NCBI GenBank assembly: GCA_964392325.1
Contig: CAYMPJ010000004.1
Span: 62,001 to 126,000 of the forward strand
From: CALLPQ01 sp964392325
GTDB lineage: Bacteria; Pseudomonadota; Alphaproteobacteria; Caulobacterales; Parvularculaceae
Direction: 5' to 3'
Length of the DNA: 64,000 bases
Shown piece by piece: positions 44,076 through 52,230 of this stretch. Under the pieces are notes generated by a model. It was not told the DNA's origin. It saw only the letters and a program-made list of their open reading frames with translations, and made no database searches. The position numbers were made by a program, and so were the translations under genes. Within the stretch, counting starts at the first letter, position 1, and each line of letters opens with the position of its first letter.

Positions 44076-44189
44076 ATGAAAATTACTGTTCTAAATAATA
44101 CCGTTATAAATAATTTTGCTGTTTTCAGTATCCCCTCTTTCTTTAACCAAGAGGGAGATAAATCATGGGTCTTACTGTACCACCCGTAA
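44076..44189 (+). CDS. Possible 37-codon leader peptide overlapping the RTX gene start
   Basis: A short frame starts at an ATG five bases after a run of seven G (strong ribosome site) and reads MKITVLNNTVINNF to a stop 25 bases inside the RTX gene, in another frame. Its last third covers a hairpin (CCCTCTT 44133-44139 with AAGAGGG 44149-44155) whose 3' arm contains the RTX ribosome site. Translation of this frame would melt the hairpin, so it may couple or gate RTX translation. It could also be a chance frame. Confidence 0.4.
   Translation: MKITVLNNTVINNFAVFSIPSFFNQEGDKSWVLLYHP
44133..44155 (+). promoter_or_regulatory. Hairpin hiding the RTX ribosome binding site
   Basis: CCCTCTT and AAGAGGG form a 7-pair stem with a 9-base loop. 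The right arm overlaps GAGGGAG, the ribosome site 7 bases before the ATG at 44165. The structure could reduce initiation unless opened by a translating ribosome or a factor. Confidence 0.45.
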
Positions 44190-46018
44190 CACCGCCAGCA
44201 GGACCAGGCGTCACCGTATCATTTTCGGGCCTTGAATTTGGGTTTTCATTCGAAACTATAGATGTCATTCCCGATAGTGTTACTACTCCGGGATCTAATT
44301 TCACAATTTATGAAAATGCCAGTGATGATGTTTTTGATATAAATGGTCAAAATTTCACCTATAATGGCGATAATATACTTATTGGAGGTCTTATTGGGAC
44401 GAATGGTAACGTTAATACTTTCTTCAATAGACGAATATCAATAGATTTTTCCAACACTGCGGGAGAAGATATCGTATTCACAAATGTTCCCGACATTGTT
44501 GCCGCTGATCTCGAGCTTGATTCACTGAGTTCTACAGCCGCTTCGACGCGCTTCTTCGGATTATTGTTGGCCGGCAATGATACATTTGAACTTGAGCGTA
44601 CTGTGAGCACAACACTAGGCATCCGTCCGGAGATTAGTGGAGACGGGGTTGCAAACGATATTTCACGGCTGGCATTTCCTGATGAAACAATCATCATCGC
44701 CGGAAATGATACCTTTCAGGGGGATACATCCAGATATACAGGGTTTAGTGTATTGGTTGGCGACTATCTCGATGTTGCCGAGGATAGTAACGTTGTTGGC
44801 GGAGATGATATTTTCAATTCGATTCTTGGCGATAATTTCGGCGATTTTGATTTTGTTGGATCGGGTGCCCGCGCCGTTGGCGGCGACGATAGATTTATTA
44901 TTGATGCGCCTCTTATAAATAATGATTATTTTGCAACACACATCGAAGGTGATGCAGACAGGGTCAGTGGAAATCTCATAGGCGGTAATGATCTAATTGA
45001 TCTTACTGCTGCGGACACAACCGGTTTTGTAAATTCATTGTTTATTTCAGGTGATACGGAATTTGTGTCCGGGTTTCTCTCGGGGGGTGATGACCGAATT
45101 TTAGGCGCGGATCATACCAGTACCATTAATGGTGATGTGGGAAGTTTCGGTTCCGTTTCTGGTTTTGTCGATGGTGGTAATGATACGCTAATTGCCGGAT
45201 CGGGTGATGATACATTATATGGCGATGCCCGCACTGTTGGTTTGACTGGTTTTGTAGATGGCGGCGATGACTTCATATTGGGCGGTAATGGAAATAACCT
45301 GATCTATGGCGATACTTTAGACGAAAGCGTGAATGTATCGGGTGGTGATGATTTCCTGCGCGGCTTTGCCGGTTTTGATACGCTCCATGGCGGCGGCGGT
45401 GATGACACTTTATTCGGTGACTTTAATCTGGATTTCCTTTTCGGTGGTGAGGGTGATGATCGCCTTGATGGCGGTGCCGGCCCTGACCAACTTTTTGCGG
45501 GTGCTGGAGATGATACGGTTGCCGGTGGAACGGGTGATGATGTCATCAATGGTGATACAGGGTTCAATACGCTAAACGGCGGTGATGGAAATGATACCAT
45601 CAATGGCGGCACTGAAGATGATATTCTTCTGGGCGGTAGTGGCTTGGATCGTCTTATTGGTGGCACCGGCAATGATACGATCAATGGCAATTCCGGTAAT
45701 GATGTGCTTGTAGGCGGCGCTGGATTTGATGTTCTCAACGGTGGTAATGATGATGATATCTTAACCGGAAACTTCAACGCAGATATATTCGTTTTCAGTT
45801 TTGGCAATGATATCGTCACTGATTTCGATCAGGCTAATGCGTTTGAATTTATCGATTTATCAGTTTTTGCAGCCTTTGTGCCGGATTTTGCTGATCTTCA
45901 GGCCAATCATTTAAGCAGTAATCTAGATGGCGATGCGGTTATTACCATTGGCATTAATACGCTTACACTCCAAGGCGTAGCGGAGGCCGATCTCGTCGCC
46001 GGTGATTTTATCTTCTAG
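44165..46018 (+). CDS. RTX (hemolysin-type calcium-binding repeat) protein
   Basis: This 617-residue acidic protein has no N-terminal signal. From about residue 340 it is built of glycine/aspartate nonapeptides (GGxGxDxLx), for example GSGDDTLYG, GGGGDDTLFG and GGTGNDTING, which fold into a calcium beta-roll. Looser repeats with GGNDT and GGDD spacing occur from about 180, so the repeat field spans most of the protein. The C-terminal 60 residues (VTDFDQANAFEFIDLSVF onward) resemble the secretion signal of type I substrates. Such proteins leave the cell through an ABC/HlyD/TolC channel; none is encoded here. No toxin or enzyme domain is visible at the N-terminus. Probably a surface or biofilm protein. 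Confidence 0.9.
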   Translation: MGLTVPPVTPPAGPGVTVSFSGLEFGFSFETIDVIPDSVTTPGSNFTIYENASDDVFDINGQNFTYNGDNILIGGLIGTNGNVNTFFNRRISIDFSNTAGEDIVFTNVPDIVAADLELDSLSSTAASTRFFGLLLAGNDTFELERTVSTTLGIRPEISGDGVANDISRLAFPDETIIIAGNDTFQGDTSRYTGFSVLVGDYLDVAEDSNVVGGDDIFNSILGDNFGDFDFVGSGARAVGGDDRFIIDAPLINNDYFATHIEGDADRVSGNLIGGNDLIDLTAADTTGFVNSLFISGDTEFVSGFLSGGDDRILGADHTSTINGDVGSFGSVSGFVDGGNDTLIAGSGDDTLYGDARTVGLTGFVDGGDDFILGGNGNNLIYGDTLDESVNVSGGDDFLRGFAGFDTLHGGGGDDTLFGDFNLDFLFGGEGDDRLDGGAGPDQLFAGAGDDTVAGGTGDDVINGDTGFNTLNGGDGNDTINGGTEDDILLGGSGLDRLIGGTGNDTINGNSGNDVLVGGAGFDVLNGGNDDDILTGNFNADIFVFSFGNDIVTDFDQANAFEFIDLSVFAAFVPDFADLQANHLSSNLDGDAVITIGINTLTLQGVAEADLVAGDFIF

Positions 46019-46044
46019 ACTGAAATAAATCTTAGGGATCAATG

Positions 46045-46070
46045 ATGGGCGGTTCGATAGAGCCGCCCAT
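46045..46070 (+). terminator. Hairpin after the RTX gene, probable terminator
   Basis: ATGGGCGGTTC and GAGCCGCCCAT form an 11-pair stem (one G-T pair) with loop GATA, 26 bases after the RTX stop, followed by TTCGTTTG. The stem is strong but the T-run is poor. Confidence 0.6.
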
Positions 46071-46111
46071 TCGTTTGTGCAGCCATGAAACGAAGGAAAA
46101 AATATGATCTG

Positions 46112-46309
46112 TCAATTAACGGCAAGGTCGCGGCATTGTTCTTCGATAAGATGCCAGGCAGTGGCAACGGGTTGGTTGTCACGCAAACATTGCTCATAGA
46201 TTTCATTTTGTGTGTTGCCTTTCGCGCTACCTTGCTCAATTGATGATGTGCACGATGGCCCTAGCGCGGCGATGGAAATTGCAAATATCAGCAATAATGG
46301 GGTTTTCAT
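46112..46309 (-). CDS. Small putative lipoprotein
   Basis: A 65-residue product begins MKTPLLLIFAISIAALGPSCTS, an apparent lipoprotein signal with Cys at residue 20 (GPSC departs from the ideal lipobox). Three more cysteines occur in the full sequence region CLRDN and EQCRD. The start follows GGAGGGAGAGAA-like purines, a good ribosome site. No known domain. The frame and signal make a real gene likely; function unknown. Confidence 0.6.
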   Translation of the reverse strand: MKTPLLLIFAISIAALGPSCTSSIEQGSAKGNTQNEIYEQCLRDNQPVATAWHLIEEQCRDLAVN

Positions 46310-46480
46310 TTTCTCTCCCTCCTGTATGAGCTGGCTAAACCCACCATATAGTTTTGGCAGAATTATGCCGATCCTTTAAAAACAAAATATCAGTAAGGAT
46401 AGAATGCCAGAGCAATAGATGGCTGGTAGATAAGGGCGTTGTGGTGTAACTCTACTCTTTTAACAGATTAAATTGCCTCT

Positions 46481-47500
46481 ATGTCGTCTCCAAAACTATC
46501 CGTTCTTATCGTCAATTTTAATGCGGGTGAACGCCTCTTCAAATGTCTTGAATGTCTGGAGGCGCAGACATTTCGTGATTTCGATATCTGGATTTTTGAT
46601 AATGCTTCTACAGATCAATCTATTGAAATGGCGAAGAATAAAACTGGTCTGAAGCTACATATTATTCACTCGGAAGAAAATATCGGTTTTGCCGCAGGCA
46701 ATAACCGCCTTAGCCAGCAAGCTGGCGGCGAATGGCTCGCGCTTCTTAATCCCGATGCTTATGCAGAACCGGAATGGCTCGCAAGTCTGATTGAGGCAAG
46801 CCATAAATATCCTTGGGCCGATGCCTTCGGGTCAACGCAAATCAATGCGCTGGATCATAATAAATTAGACGGTGTCGGCGATGTTTATCATGCAACGGGC
46901 ATTACCTATCGCGGTGGGTTCGGGCACCCGGTAGAAAATATTCCTGCTGATGGCGAATGCTTTTCCCCGTGCGCCGCTGCTGCGCTTTATCGCCGGAAAG
47001 TTTTTCAAGAGCTGGGCGGTTTTGATGAGCGGTTTTTTTGTTATGGCGAGGATGTGGATCTGGGGTTTCGGTTGCGTTTGGCGGGTGGGCGCTGTGTGCA
47101 GGTTCGCCGTGCGGTTGTCTATCATGAAGGGTCGGGCGTATCTGGCCGCCACAGTGAGTTTACCATCTATCATGGTCACCGAAACCGTATATGGAGTTGG
47201 TTTTTAAATATGCCAATTGCCTTATCCGTTTTATTATTTCCTCTCAACTTACTGACAAATTTTCTGTTTCTATTGCGCGCTATCATAACGGGGTCGGGAA
47301 AACCTTATTGGCGGGCATTGTGTGATGGATATAAAGAAATGGGGGCGATGATCAAATCGGGTAAAGAGCGTCGAAAAAATAGACGCATAAAGATTGTTGA
47401 ACTGGTTCATTTGCTTACATGGTCACCGGTGAAAGTATTGCGCCGTGCAGGTGATTTAAAGCCGCTTGAAACCCCCGCTAAGTCACAGCAAAGCGATTAA
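46481..47500 (+). CDS. Glycosyltransferase family 2, rhamnosyltransferase-like
   Basis: This 339-residue GT-A enzyme starts with LSVLIVNFNAGERLFKCLE, followed by FDIWIFDNASTDQS and the metal motif region LLNPDAY (about residue 90). GFDERFFCYGEDVDLGFRLR (about 182-201) carries the catalytic-base ED pair. The wording is that of WcaA/RfbN-like rhamnosyl- or related transferases. One or two hydrophobic segments lie near residues 245-270. It faces the flippase gene tail-to-tail and is probably part of the same surface-polysaccharide cluster. Confidence 0.88.
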   Translation: MSSPKLSVLIVNFNAGERLFKCLECLEAQTFRDFDIWIFDNASTDQSIEMAKNKTGLKLHIIHSEENIGFAAGNNRLSQQAGGEWLALLNPDAYAEPEWLASLIEASHKYPWADAFGSTQINALDHNKLDGVGDVYHATGITYRGGFGHPVENIPADGECFSPCAAAALYRRKVFQELGGFDERFFCYGEDVDLGFRLRLAGGRCVQVRRAVVYHEGSGVSGRHSEFTIYHGHRNRIWSWFLNMPIALSVLLFPLNLLTNFLFLLRAIITGSGKPYWRALCDGYKEMGAMIKSGKERRKNRRIKIVELVHLLTWSPVKVLRRAGDLKPLETPAKSQQSD

Positions 47501-47529
47501 GATTTTTCTTTAAAGCCTATTGGATATTT

Positions 47530-48939
47530 TTAAACGGGGTTGGAAAATTTTTTCAAAAACGGTACCGAAGAAAATACCATTTGCTCAACGCCCTCTGGCT
47601 TACCCGCTAAATGCCATAGGGATATATGGAATGTTGTGTAAACGCTCGCGCTGATTAAAATATCAAGAGCGATACGCACCATAATAGGGAATGTTTCCAA
47701 AACCGGAAAAAGAGGACGCACAACCATAAAATACAAAACAATGCCGGTTAATGATGCAATGCTTCTGCGGGCCCGCCATAAGGGGCGTAAGGGGTTTTCT
47801 TTACTCAAATAACCAAAGACCAGTGCAAATAAGGTTGCGTTCACTAGCAACATGCTTCCTCCGGCTATGATCGCTCCTTTCAAGCCATATATAAGGGAGG
47901 CTCCAACAAAAATAGGCGTTCTGAAAAAGAAGAAAAATAATTCGCGAAAGAATAATAATTTTGCTGCCCCTTTAGCAATCGCATAGGAATGGACGCCGCT
48001 ATAAACACACGTAATCGCGGCAAAGGGCGTGACCCATTGAATAAGCCCGGGAACATAGGCCCAATTATCCCCAAGGACCAGTTGAACAAAATCGTCGGCG
48101 ATAAAAGCCAAACCAATGCAGGCGGGCATCACGATTGATGCGACGCATTCTGCGACCCGTAATAATGTCTCACGCATTTTAGTTGGCTCTTCTTTGAGCG
48201 CGGATAGCCCCGGAAAGAGCGCGCGGGCTATGGGCGCGGCGAGTTCTGAGCTGGGAAGATCGGCCAATTGATAGCCTATAAAATAATTCCCGGTTTCATC
48301 AGCAGGCAGGACCTTACCCAAAATCAGCACATCAAGTTTATTATTAAAAGCTGCTAGTATGCTAAGGCCCGTAAGCCAGCCAGTAAATTTGAAAAGCCCG
48401 TCAACCGCTTTTAAACCAATTTTAGGAAGATAGGGGCGCAGAGCATATGAGATTAAAAGTTTTGCCAGTGCCCCCGCTGCGATTCCAAAAATAATGGCCC
48501 AGTAATTTTGATATAAAATAGCTATACTGACAGAGACGATAACACTAAATATTTTATCGGAAATATTGACCAGAAATTCTTTTGAAAAATCGAGTTTGCG
48601 CTGAAACTCATAAAATTTAGGATTGATCAATGCCTGTACAAGGGCGATTGCCCCCATGGCAACAAAAATTGTCAGCAATCGTGGATCGTCGTAAATTCTA
48701 GCGGCTAATGGCGCGCTAATTGTCAGGATTACAAATATAATCACACCCCGGATCAAGGAGAGCGTGAAAAGCGCATCATAATCTTTATCTTCAGCTTCTT
48801 TATAATGGACAACAGTATAGGAAACGCCAATATCTGAAACGTTTTGCAATAACTGTGTTATGATGACAGCGATTGCAATCAGGCCAAAATCATCAGGCAC
48901 AAGAAGACGCGCCAGGATCAGTGTATTAACCAGACCCAT
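47530..48939 (-). CDS. Wzx-type polysaccharide flippase with uncertain 5' end
   Basis: This MOP-superfamily membrane protein has 469 residues from the ATG at 48939 and about 12-13 hydrophobic segments. It begins MGLVNTLILARLLVPDDFGLIA, which in relatives is the end of the first membrane helix and not the N-terminus. The missing part (RGKIALGAAWIAAGGLIVRL) is encoded in frame directly upstream to about 49020, but that stretch has no ATG, GTG or TTG after its stop. A different frame supplies an ATG at 49079 (MNPVNPVHGRRALKNKYQL), 10 bases after the acetyltransferase stop. So the gene probably starts there and carries a frameshift near 49000, or uses a rare ATT start. It moves lipid-linked sugar units across the inner membrane. 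Confidence 0.8.
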   Translation of the reverse strand: MGLVNTLILARLLVPDDFGLIAIAVIITQLLQNVSDIGVSYTVVHYKEAEDKDYDALFTLSLIRGVIIFVILTISAPLAARIYDDPRLLTIFVAMGAIALVQALINPKFYEFQRKLDFSKEFLVNISDKIFSVIVSVSIAILYQNYWAIIFGIAAGALAKLLISYALRPYLPKIGLKAVDGLFKFTGWLTGLSILAAFNNKLDVLILGKVLPADETGNYFIGYQLADLPSSELAAPIARALFPGLSALKEEPTKMRETLLRVAECVASIVMPACIGLAFIADDFVQLVLGDNWAYVPGLIQWVTPFAAITCVYSGVHSYAIAKGAAKLLFFRELFFFFFRTPIFVGASLIYGLKGAIIAGGSMLLVNATLFALVFGYLSKENPLRPLWRARRSIASLTGIVLYFMVVRPLFPVLETFPIMVRIALDILISASVYTTFHISLWHLAGKPEGVEQMVFSSVPFLKKFSNPV

Positions 48940-49088
48940 CAGACGTACAATAAGTCCCCCGGCAGCAATCCAAGCTGCACCAAGGGCTATCTTGCCTCGT
49001 ATATTATTTTCTGGGTTGGTGATAATTGATACTTGTTTTTAAGGGCGCGGCGGCCATGTACTGGGTTTACGGGGTTCATTGAGGGATA

Positions 49089-49607
49089 TTATTTCAGCAC
49101 GTAATAAAACTGTTTTGATGCATCATCAAACTTATATTTCTCGAACAGAATTTCAGATCCGGTATTTCCTCTCCAGACTTGAGCGGAGACGAGTCCTTTG
49201 CCAAGACCATCAAGGGTTTCAATTAGGTGGGACAAAAGGCTGGAGGCAATGCCTTTTTTGCGGCTATTCTCATCGACCGCAATATCTTCAATGTGACACA
49301 TCCACTGATTTTGCCCGAAGAATATATCTGATGATATATGAAGCTGATAGAGGAGGTAGCCCTTTAGCTCATTTTCCTCGAACCAGGCGAGAGCAAAACG
49401 CCGGCGTTTGCGAAACGGATTTCTGGGTTTTAAAAAGCTGGCGAGATAGTTTTTGATTTCGGGTTCACTATCAGGGGTGCAAAAAATTTCTGGAAATAAA
49501 TGATGGTGATAGCCCTGACCGCTTTTGAAAATCGCAAGCATGTTGCCTAGATCATTTGCACTAGGCTCAGAAATCCCATTGCCTGAAAATTCCGATACTG
49601 ACTTCAT
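49089..49607 (-). CDS. GNAT family N-acetyltransferase in polysaccharide cluster
   Basis: This 172-residue acetyltransferase has the CoA-binding motif IEDIAVDENSRKKGIASSLLSHL (shown here in parts: IEDIAVDEN and SRKKGIASSLL, about residues 107-125). VSAQVWRGN and EILFEKYKF follow, the usual strand and motif B. It lies 28 bases after the FemAB-like gene and is followed by the flippase, all leftward. Acetylation of an amino sugar or of a surface component is a sensible guess from context. Confidence 0.82.
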   Translation of the reverse strand: MKSVSEFSGNGISEPSANDLGNMLAIFKSGQGYHHHLFPEIFCTPDSEPEIKNYLASFLKPRNPFRKRRRFALAWFEENELKGYLLYQLHISSDIFFGQNQWMCHIEDIAVDENSRKKGIASSLLSHLIETLDGLGKGLVSAQVWRGNTGSEILFEKYKFDDASKQFYYVLK

Positions 49608-49635
49608 AAAGGCGTCCTTTAAGTGATGCTATGGA

Positions 49636-50742
49636 TTATTTAATCAGTGTATTAAATCGGGACATAATATTAAATAGTATTTTGTGGTGGATCTGTTTTT
49701 TTGCAATGCCCAGCGAGACGATTTTCTTTCGATCAGGCCACAAATCGTTTAACATAGTATTATCGAAGTGCGTGCAGGAGTCGACGATATTCTCCTCGCC
49801 GTTTGACACATAATAATCCAGTGTTTCCAGCTCCAGTAAAACACCGGGCGCATATTTTCGATATTCAAAATCATGACCGCATTTAAGACAATAGGAAAAC
49901 GGCCCACTTAAAATATCGAGTGTGTAGGCAATTGCTTTTCCATCAAGGCACAGACGAAAAAAATTAACACAATTATTTTTTTGAGCGTCGCCCAGCATCT
50001 CCCGGTAAAATTCAATATCGGCCGGATTTTCCTGAATGGATGTGCCCAGTTCATTTTTCCAGCCACAATTTTCAACCCGCAAAAAATCGTCAAACCAGAT
50101 TTGGATATCATCGTCTTTTGATAAGGTTTCTATTGAAACGCTACCCAGTTTTTCCAGATTTTTACGCCGACGCTTGATACTTTTAAGACGGCTTTTGCTG
50201 ATATGGCTATGGTTAATTTGCGCCGGTCCTTGCGGTGTAAGTATGGCGGCGCGTTCATTGCGTTCCAGAAAAGCAAAGGCGCGTTTTTCTGCGGTAAATC
50301 TCTCTTCAAGCGCCGACACAATTTCTTCTTCGCCGTTGAGTTGGAGAAGTTGGCAAAAGCTTCTGCTTTGCGGGGCGGCATCGATCCATAGTCCTAAACC
50401 AGCGGCAAAGCTTTGGGCATATCCATCACGGATAAGCGGCGTTCCGGTAAATTGATGGGGGTGCAGCGCGGTGCGATAAAAGCCGATCGGTAATTTAGCG
50501 TAACCAAAACTGTCTTCATAGGTAAGCAAGCCTATCAGCAAATCATCATAATAGATTGATAATAGTGTCGGTTGTTTGTTTTTGTATAGTCCAAGGGAGG
50601 CTTGAATAAACCACGGAAAAAAATAAACATTCTTTTCTACCGCGCCAGCGGCAAGATCATACCACTGATCATCAAGATCAGCGATTGCCTGCGCCGTTAA
50701 CGGCACGGTTTTATAATTTACGTGACCTTCTAACTGTGTCAT
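49636..50742 (-). CDS. FemAB/CelD-like GNAT acyltransferase
   Basis: This 368-residue protein has the BioF2-like acetyltransferase layout (PF13480 type). An N-terminal half contains DDQWYDLAAGAVEKNVYFFPWF. A central basic linker (SKSRLKSIKRRRKNLEKLG, about 182-200) follows, then the second half with FDDFLRVENCGWKNELGT and KAIAYTLDILSGPFSYCLKCGHDFEYRKY. These proteins occur with cellulose and exopolysaccharide genes (CelD/BcsL, XrtA loci). It is the first gene of the leftward set with the GNAT and flippase and probably modifies the polymer or its carrier. Confidence 0.8.
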   Translation of the reverse strand: MTQLEGHVNYKTVPLTAQAIADLDDQWYDLAAGAVEKNVYFFPWFIQASLGLYKNKQPTLLSIYYDDLLIGLLTYEDSFGYAKLPIGFYRTALHPHQFTGTPLIRDGYAQSFAAGLGLWIDAAPQSRSFCQLLQLNGEEEIVSALEERFTAEKRAFAFLERNERAAILTPQGPAQINHSHISKSRLKSIKRRRKNLEKLGSVSIETLSKDDDIQIWFDDFLRVENCGWKNELGTSIQENPADIEFYREMLGDAQKNNCVNFFRLCLDGKAIAYTLDILSGPFSYCLKCGHDFEYRKYAPGVLLELETLDYYVSNGEENIVDSCTHFDNTMLNDLWPDRKKIVSLGIAKKQIHHKILFNIMSRFNTLIK

Positions 50743-50924
50743 AAAGTATTAATTATTCTGCCCAAAAATGTGTGCCTTAAACTGAGCATATAAAATGCAC
50801 ATAGGATTTATAGTCCAGTTAAAATACACAGTACAATACATTAGATGGTTTAGAAAATTTTACGCCTTTTGGGGTTAAGGTTTTATGTATACCCTGATTT
50901 GCAAATGAGAGTGTTGTCGAGAAA

Positions 50925-52037
50925 ATGAATTCGCTAGGTTCCGAAGGCAAAACTCCGCAAAAAGCACAAAATACAGTGCCCCGTAAAGCGACGAGTAAGG
51001 AGGCGGGTAAGGCTTTTGGTAAAAAAATTGCCAGACGCTTTATAACCTCGCCCTGGAATTCCGATATTATGGAATTCAGATTTGGGATATGGCGCGGAAT
51101 ATCACCGCTTTATTCAGAAAGCGGGCGACAGCTTGGGGAAGAAAATACGCGCCCTTTTTTATATAATGACCATATCCCGGCGCAAACCTTAGCCTGTAAA
51201 TATGAAGGTTCGCGCTTTGGCCACGACATAAATATTTCTGCTCTTCGGATCGCTATGGCGCATTTTGATGAAGCGCTGGATGTTACCGCCGCGGTTACGG
51301 CCTATCATGGGCAAAAAAGAGCACACAGCCAAAACGCGAACCCATTTGGCATTTGGGATCTCTATATTATTTCTCGCGCGAGTATTGCATTGATTGCCTA
51401 TAAGGTCAGGCTGGGTGAAAACAGGAATAGCAATCCGCATGTTTCGGATGTTTTGGCCAGCCAATATCAGTTCATCTCGGGTGTCTTTATGATTTGTCGT
51501 CATATGATGAATAATAATAGACCTGAAATTTTGCAAAATACGCCCATATCAGCCGAAGATTTATATGCTTACGCTGATGAAAACGAGATTTTTACATCTT
51601 TTAACGGGATGGTCTGTGCGGGCAGCACGGCAAAAATTATGCAGTTTTTAAATTTCTGTGTTGATCATTTGGCAAGTCAAAATAGTGATGATCAACAGGA
51701 TGTAACACAGTCATTGAGCAATATCGTTGATGATCCTGCCAAGTGGTATCGTTATGCCTTGCTGACAATAGAGCTGGATTGTTTTTTAGAAATGACCCAT
51801 TTGCGCTTAAAGAAAACGACGAACACAGGGCTTTCGCAAATTGATAAAAGCATTTTTGGAATTTATCAAAATGTTGCAAATTATTGCTCAGAAATTCTGG
51901 GATTACCGTTAAGCGATGTTGCGCAGCCCTATGAGGAAGGCGCGCTTGATCGTCAAAATGAGATTCTAAAATTACTGGGTCGTCCCCCGATTGCGAAAAT
52001 TTCCCGGAAATTCCTAGACGAACGTCTCGATTATTGA
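50925..52037 (+). CDS. Uncharacterised protein divergent from the polysaccharide cluster
   Basis: A 370-residue soluble protein that I do not recognise. The first 35 residues are polar and Lys-rich (KTPQKAQNTVPRKATSKEAG). A mainly helical body follows with IMEFRFGIWRGIS, LACKYEGSRFGHDINISALRIAMAHFDEA and many Asn/Asp/His residues. No signal peptide or membrane helix is evident. Its composition matches its neighbours. The start ATG has only a weak ribosome site; promoter signals in the 180-base upstream gap are not clear. It may belong with the surface-polysaccharide genes across the gap, but that is position only. Confidence 0.7.
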   Translation: MNSLGSEGKTPQKAQNTVPRKATSKEAGKAFGKKIARRFITSPWNSDIMEFRFGIWRGISPLYSESGRQLGEENTRPFLYNDHIPAQTLACKYEGSRFGHDINISALRIAMAHFDEALDVTAAVTAYHGQKRAHSQNANPFGIWDLYIISRASIALIAYKVRLGENRNSNPHVSDVLASQYQFISGVFMICRHMMNNNRPEILQNTPISAEDLYAYADENEIFTSFNGMVCAGSTAKIMQFLNFCVDHLASQNSDDQQDVTQSLSNIVDDPAKWYRYALLTIELDCFLEMTHLRLKKTTNTGLSQIDKSIFGIYQNVANYCSEILGLPLSDVAQPYEEGALDRQNEILKLLGRPPIAKISRKFLDERLDY

Positions 52038-52230
52038 CGAACGTCTCCACCATCAATGCCCCATCAGGAAAAATACTTTAGAAAATCAATATTGAAATCA
52101 CTATGCGTGCATTTTTCATTGGCAAGGATCGATTAAATTTGCGACTATTTGATTTTGGATTTAAATCCCGGCTGAATACAATCGCTCAACCCGGTTCAAG
52201 CTTTATCTTCACACGTTTAGGTCAACACTC

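Noticed and set aside
45220..45760. Apparent tandem DNA repeat
   Set aside because: It reflects protein-level RTX nonapeptides with diverged codons, not a DNA repeat array or CRISPR.
45304..45819. 171-codon Ser/Pro-rich open frame antisense to the RTX repeats
   Set aside because: A by-product of the repeated Gly/Asp codons read backwards; low-complexity SPP pattern with no biological support.
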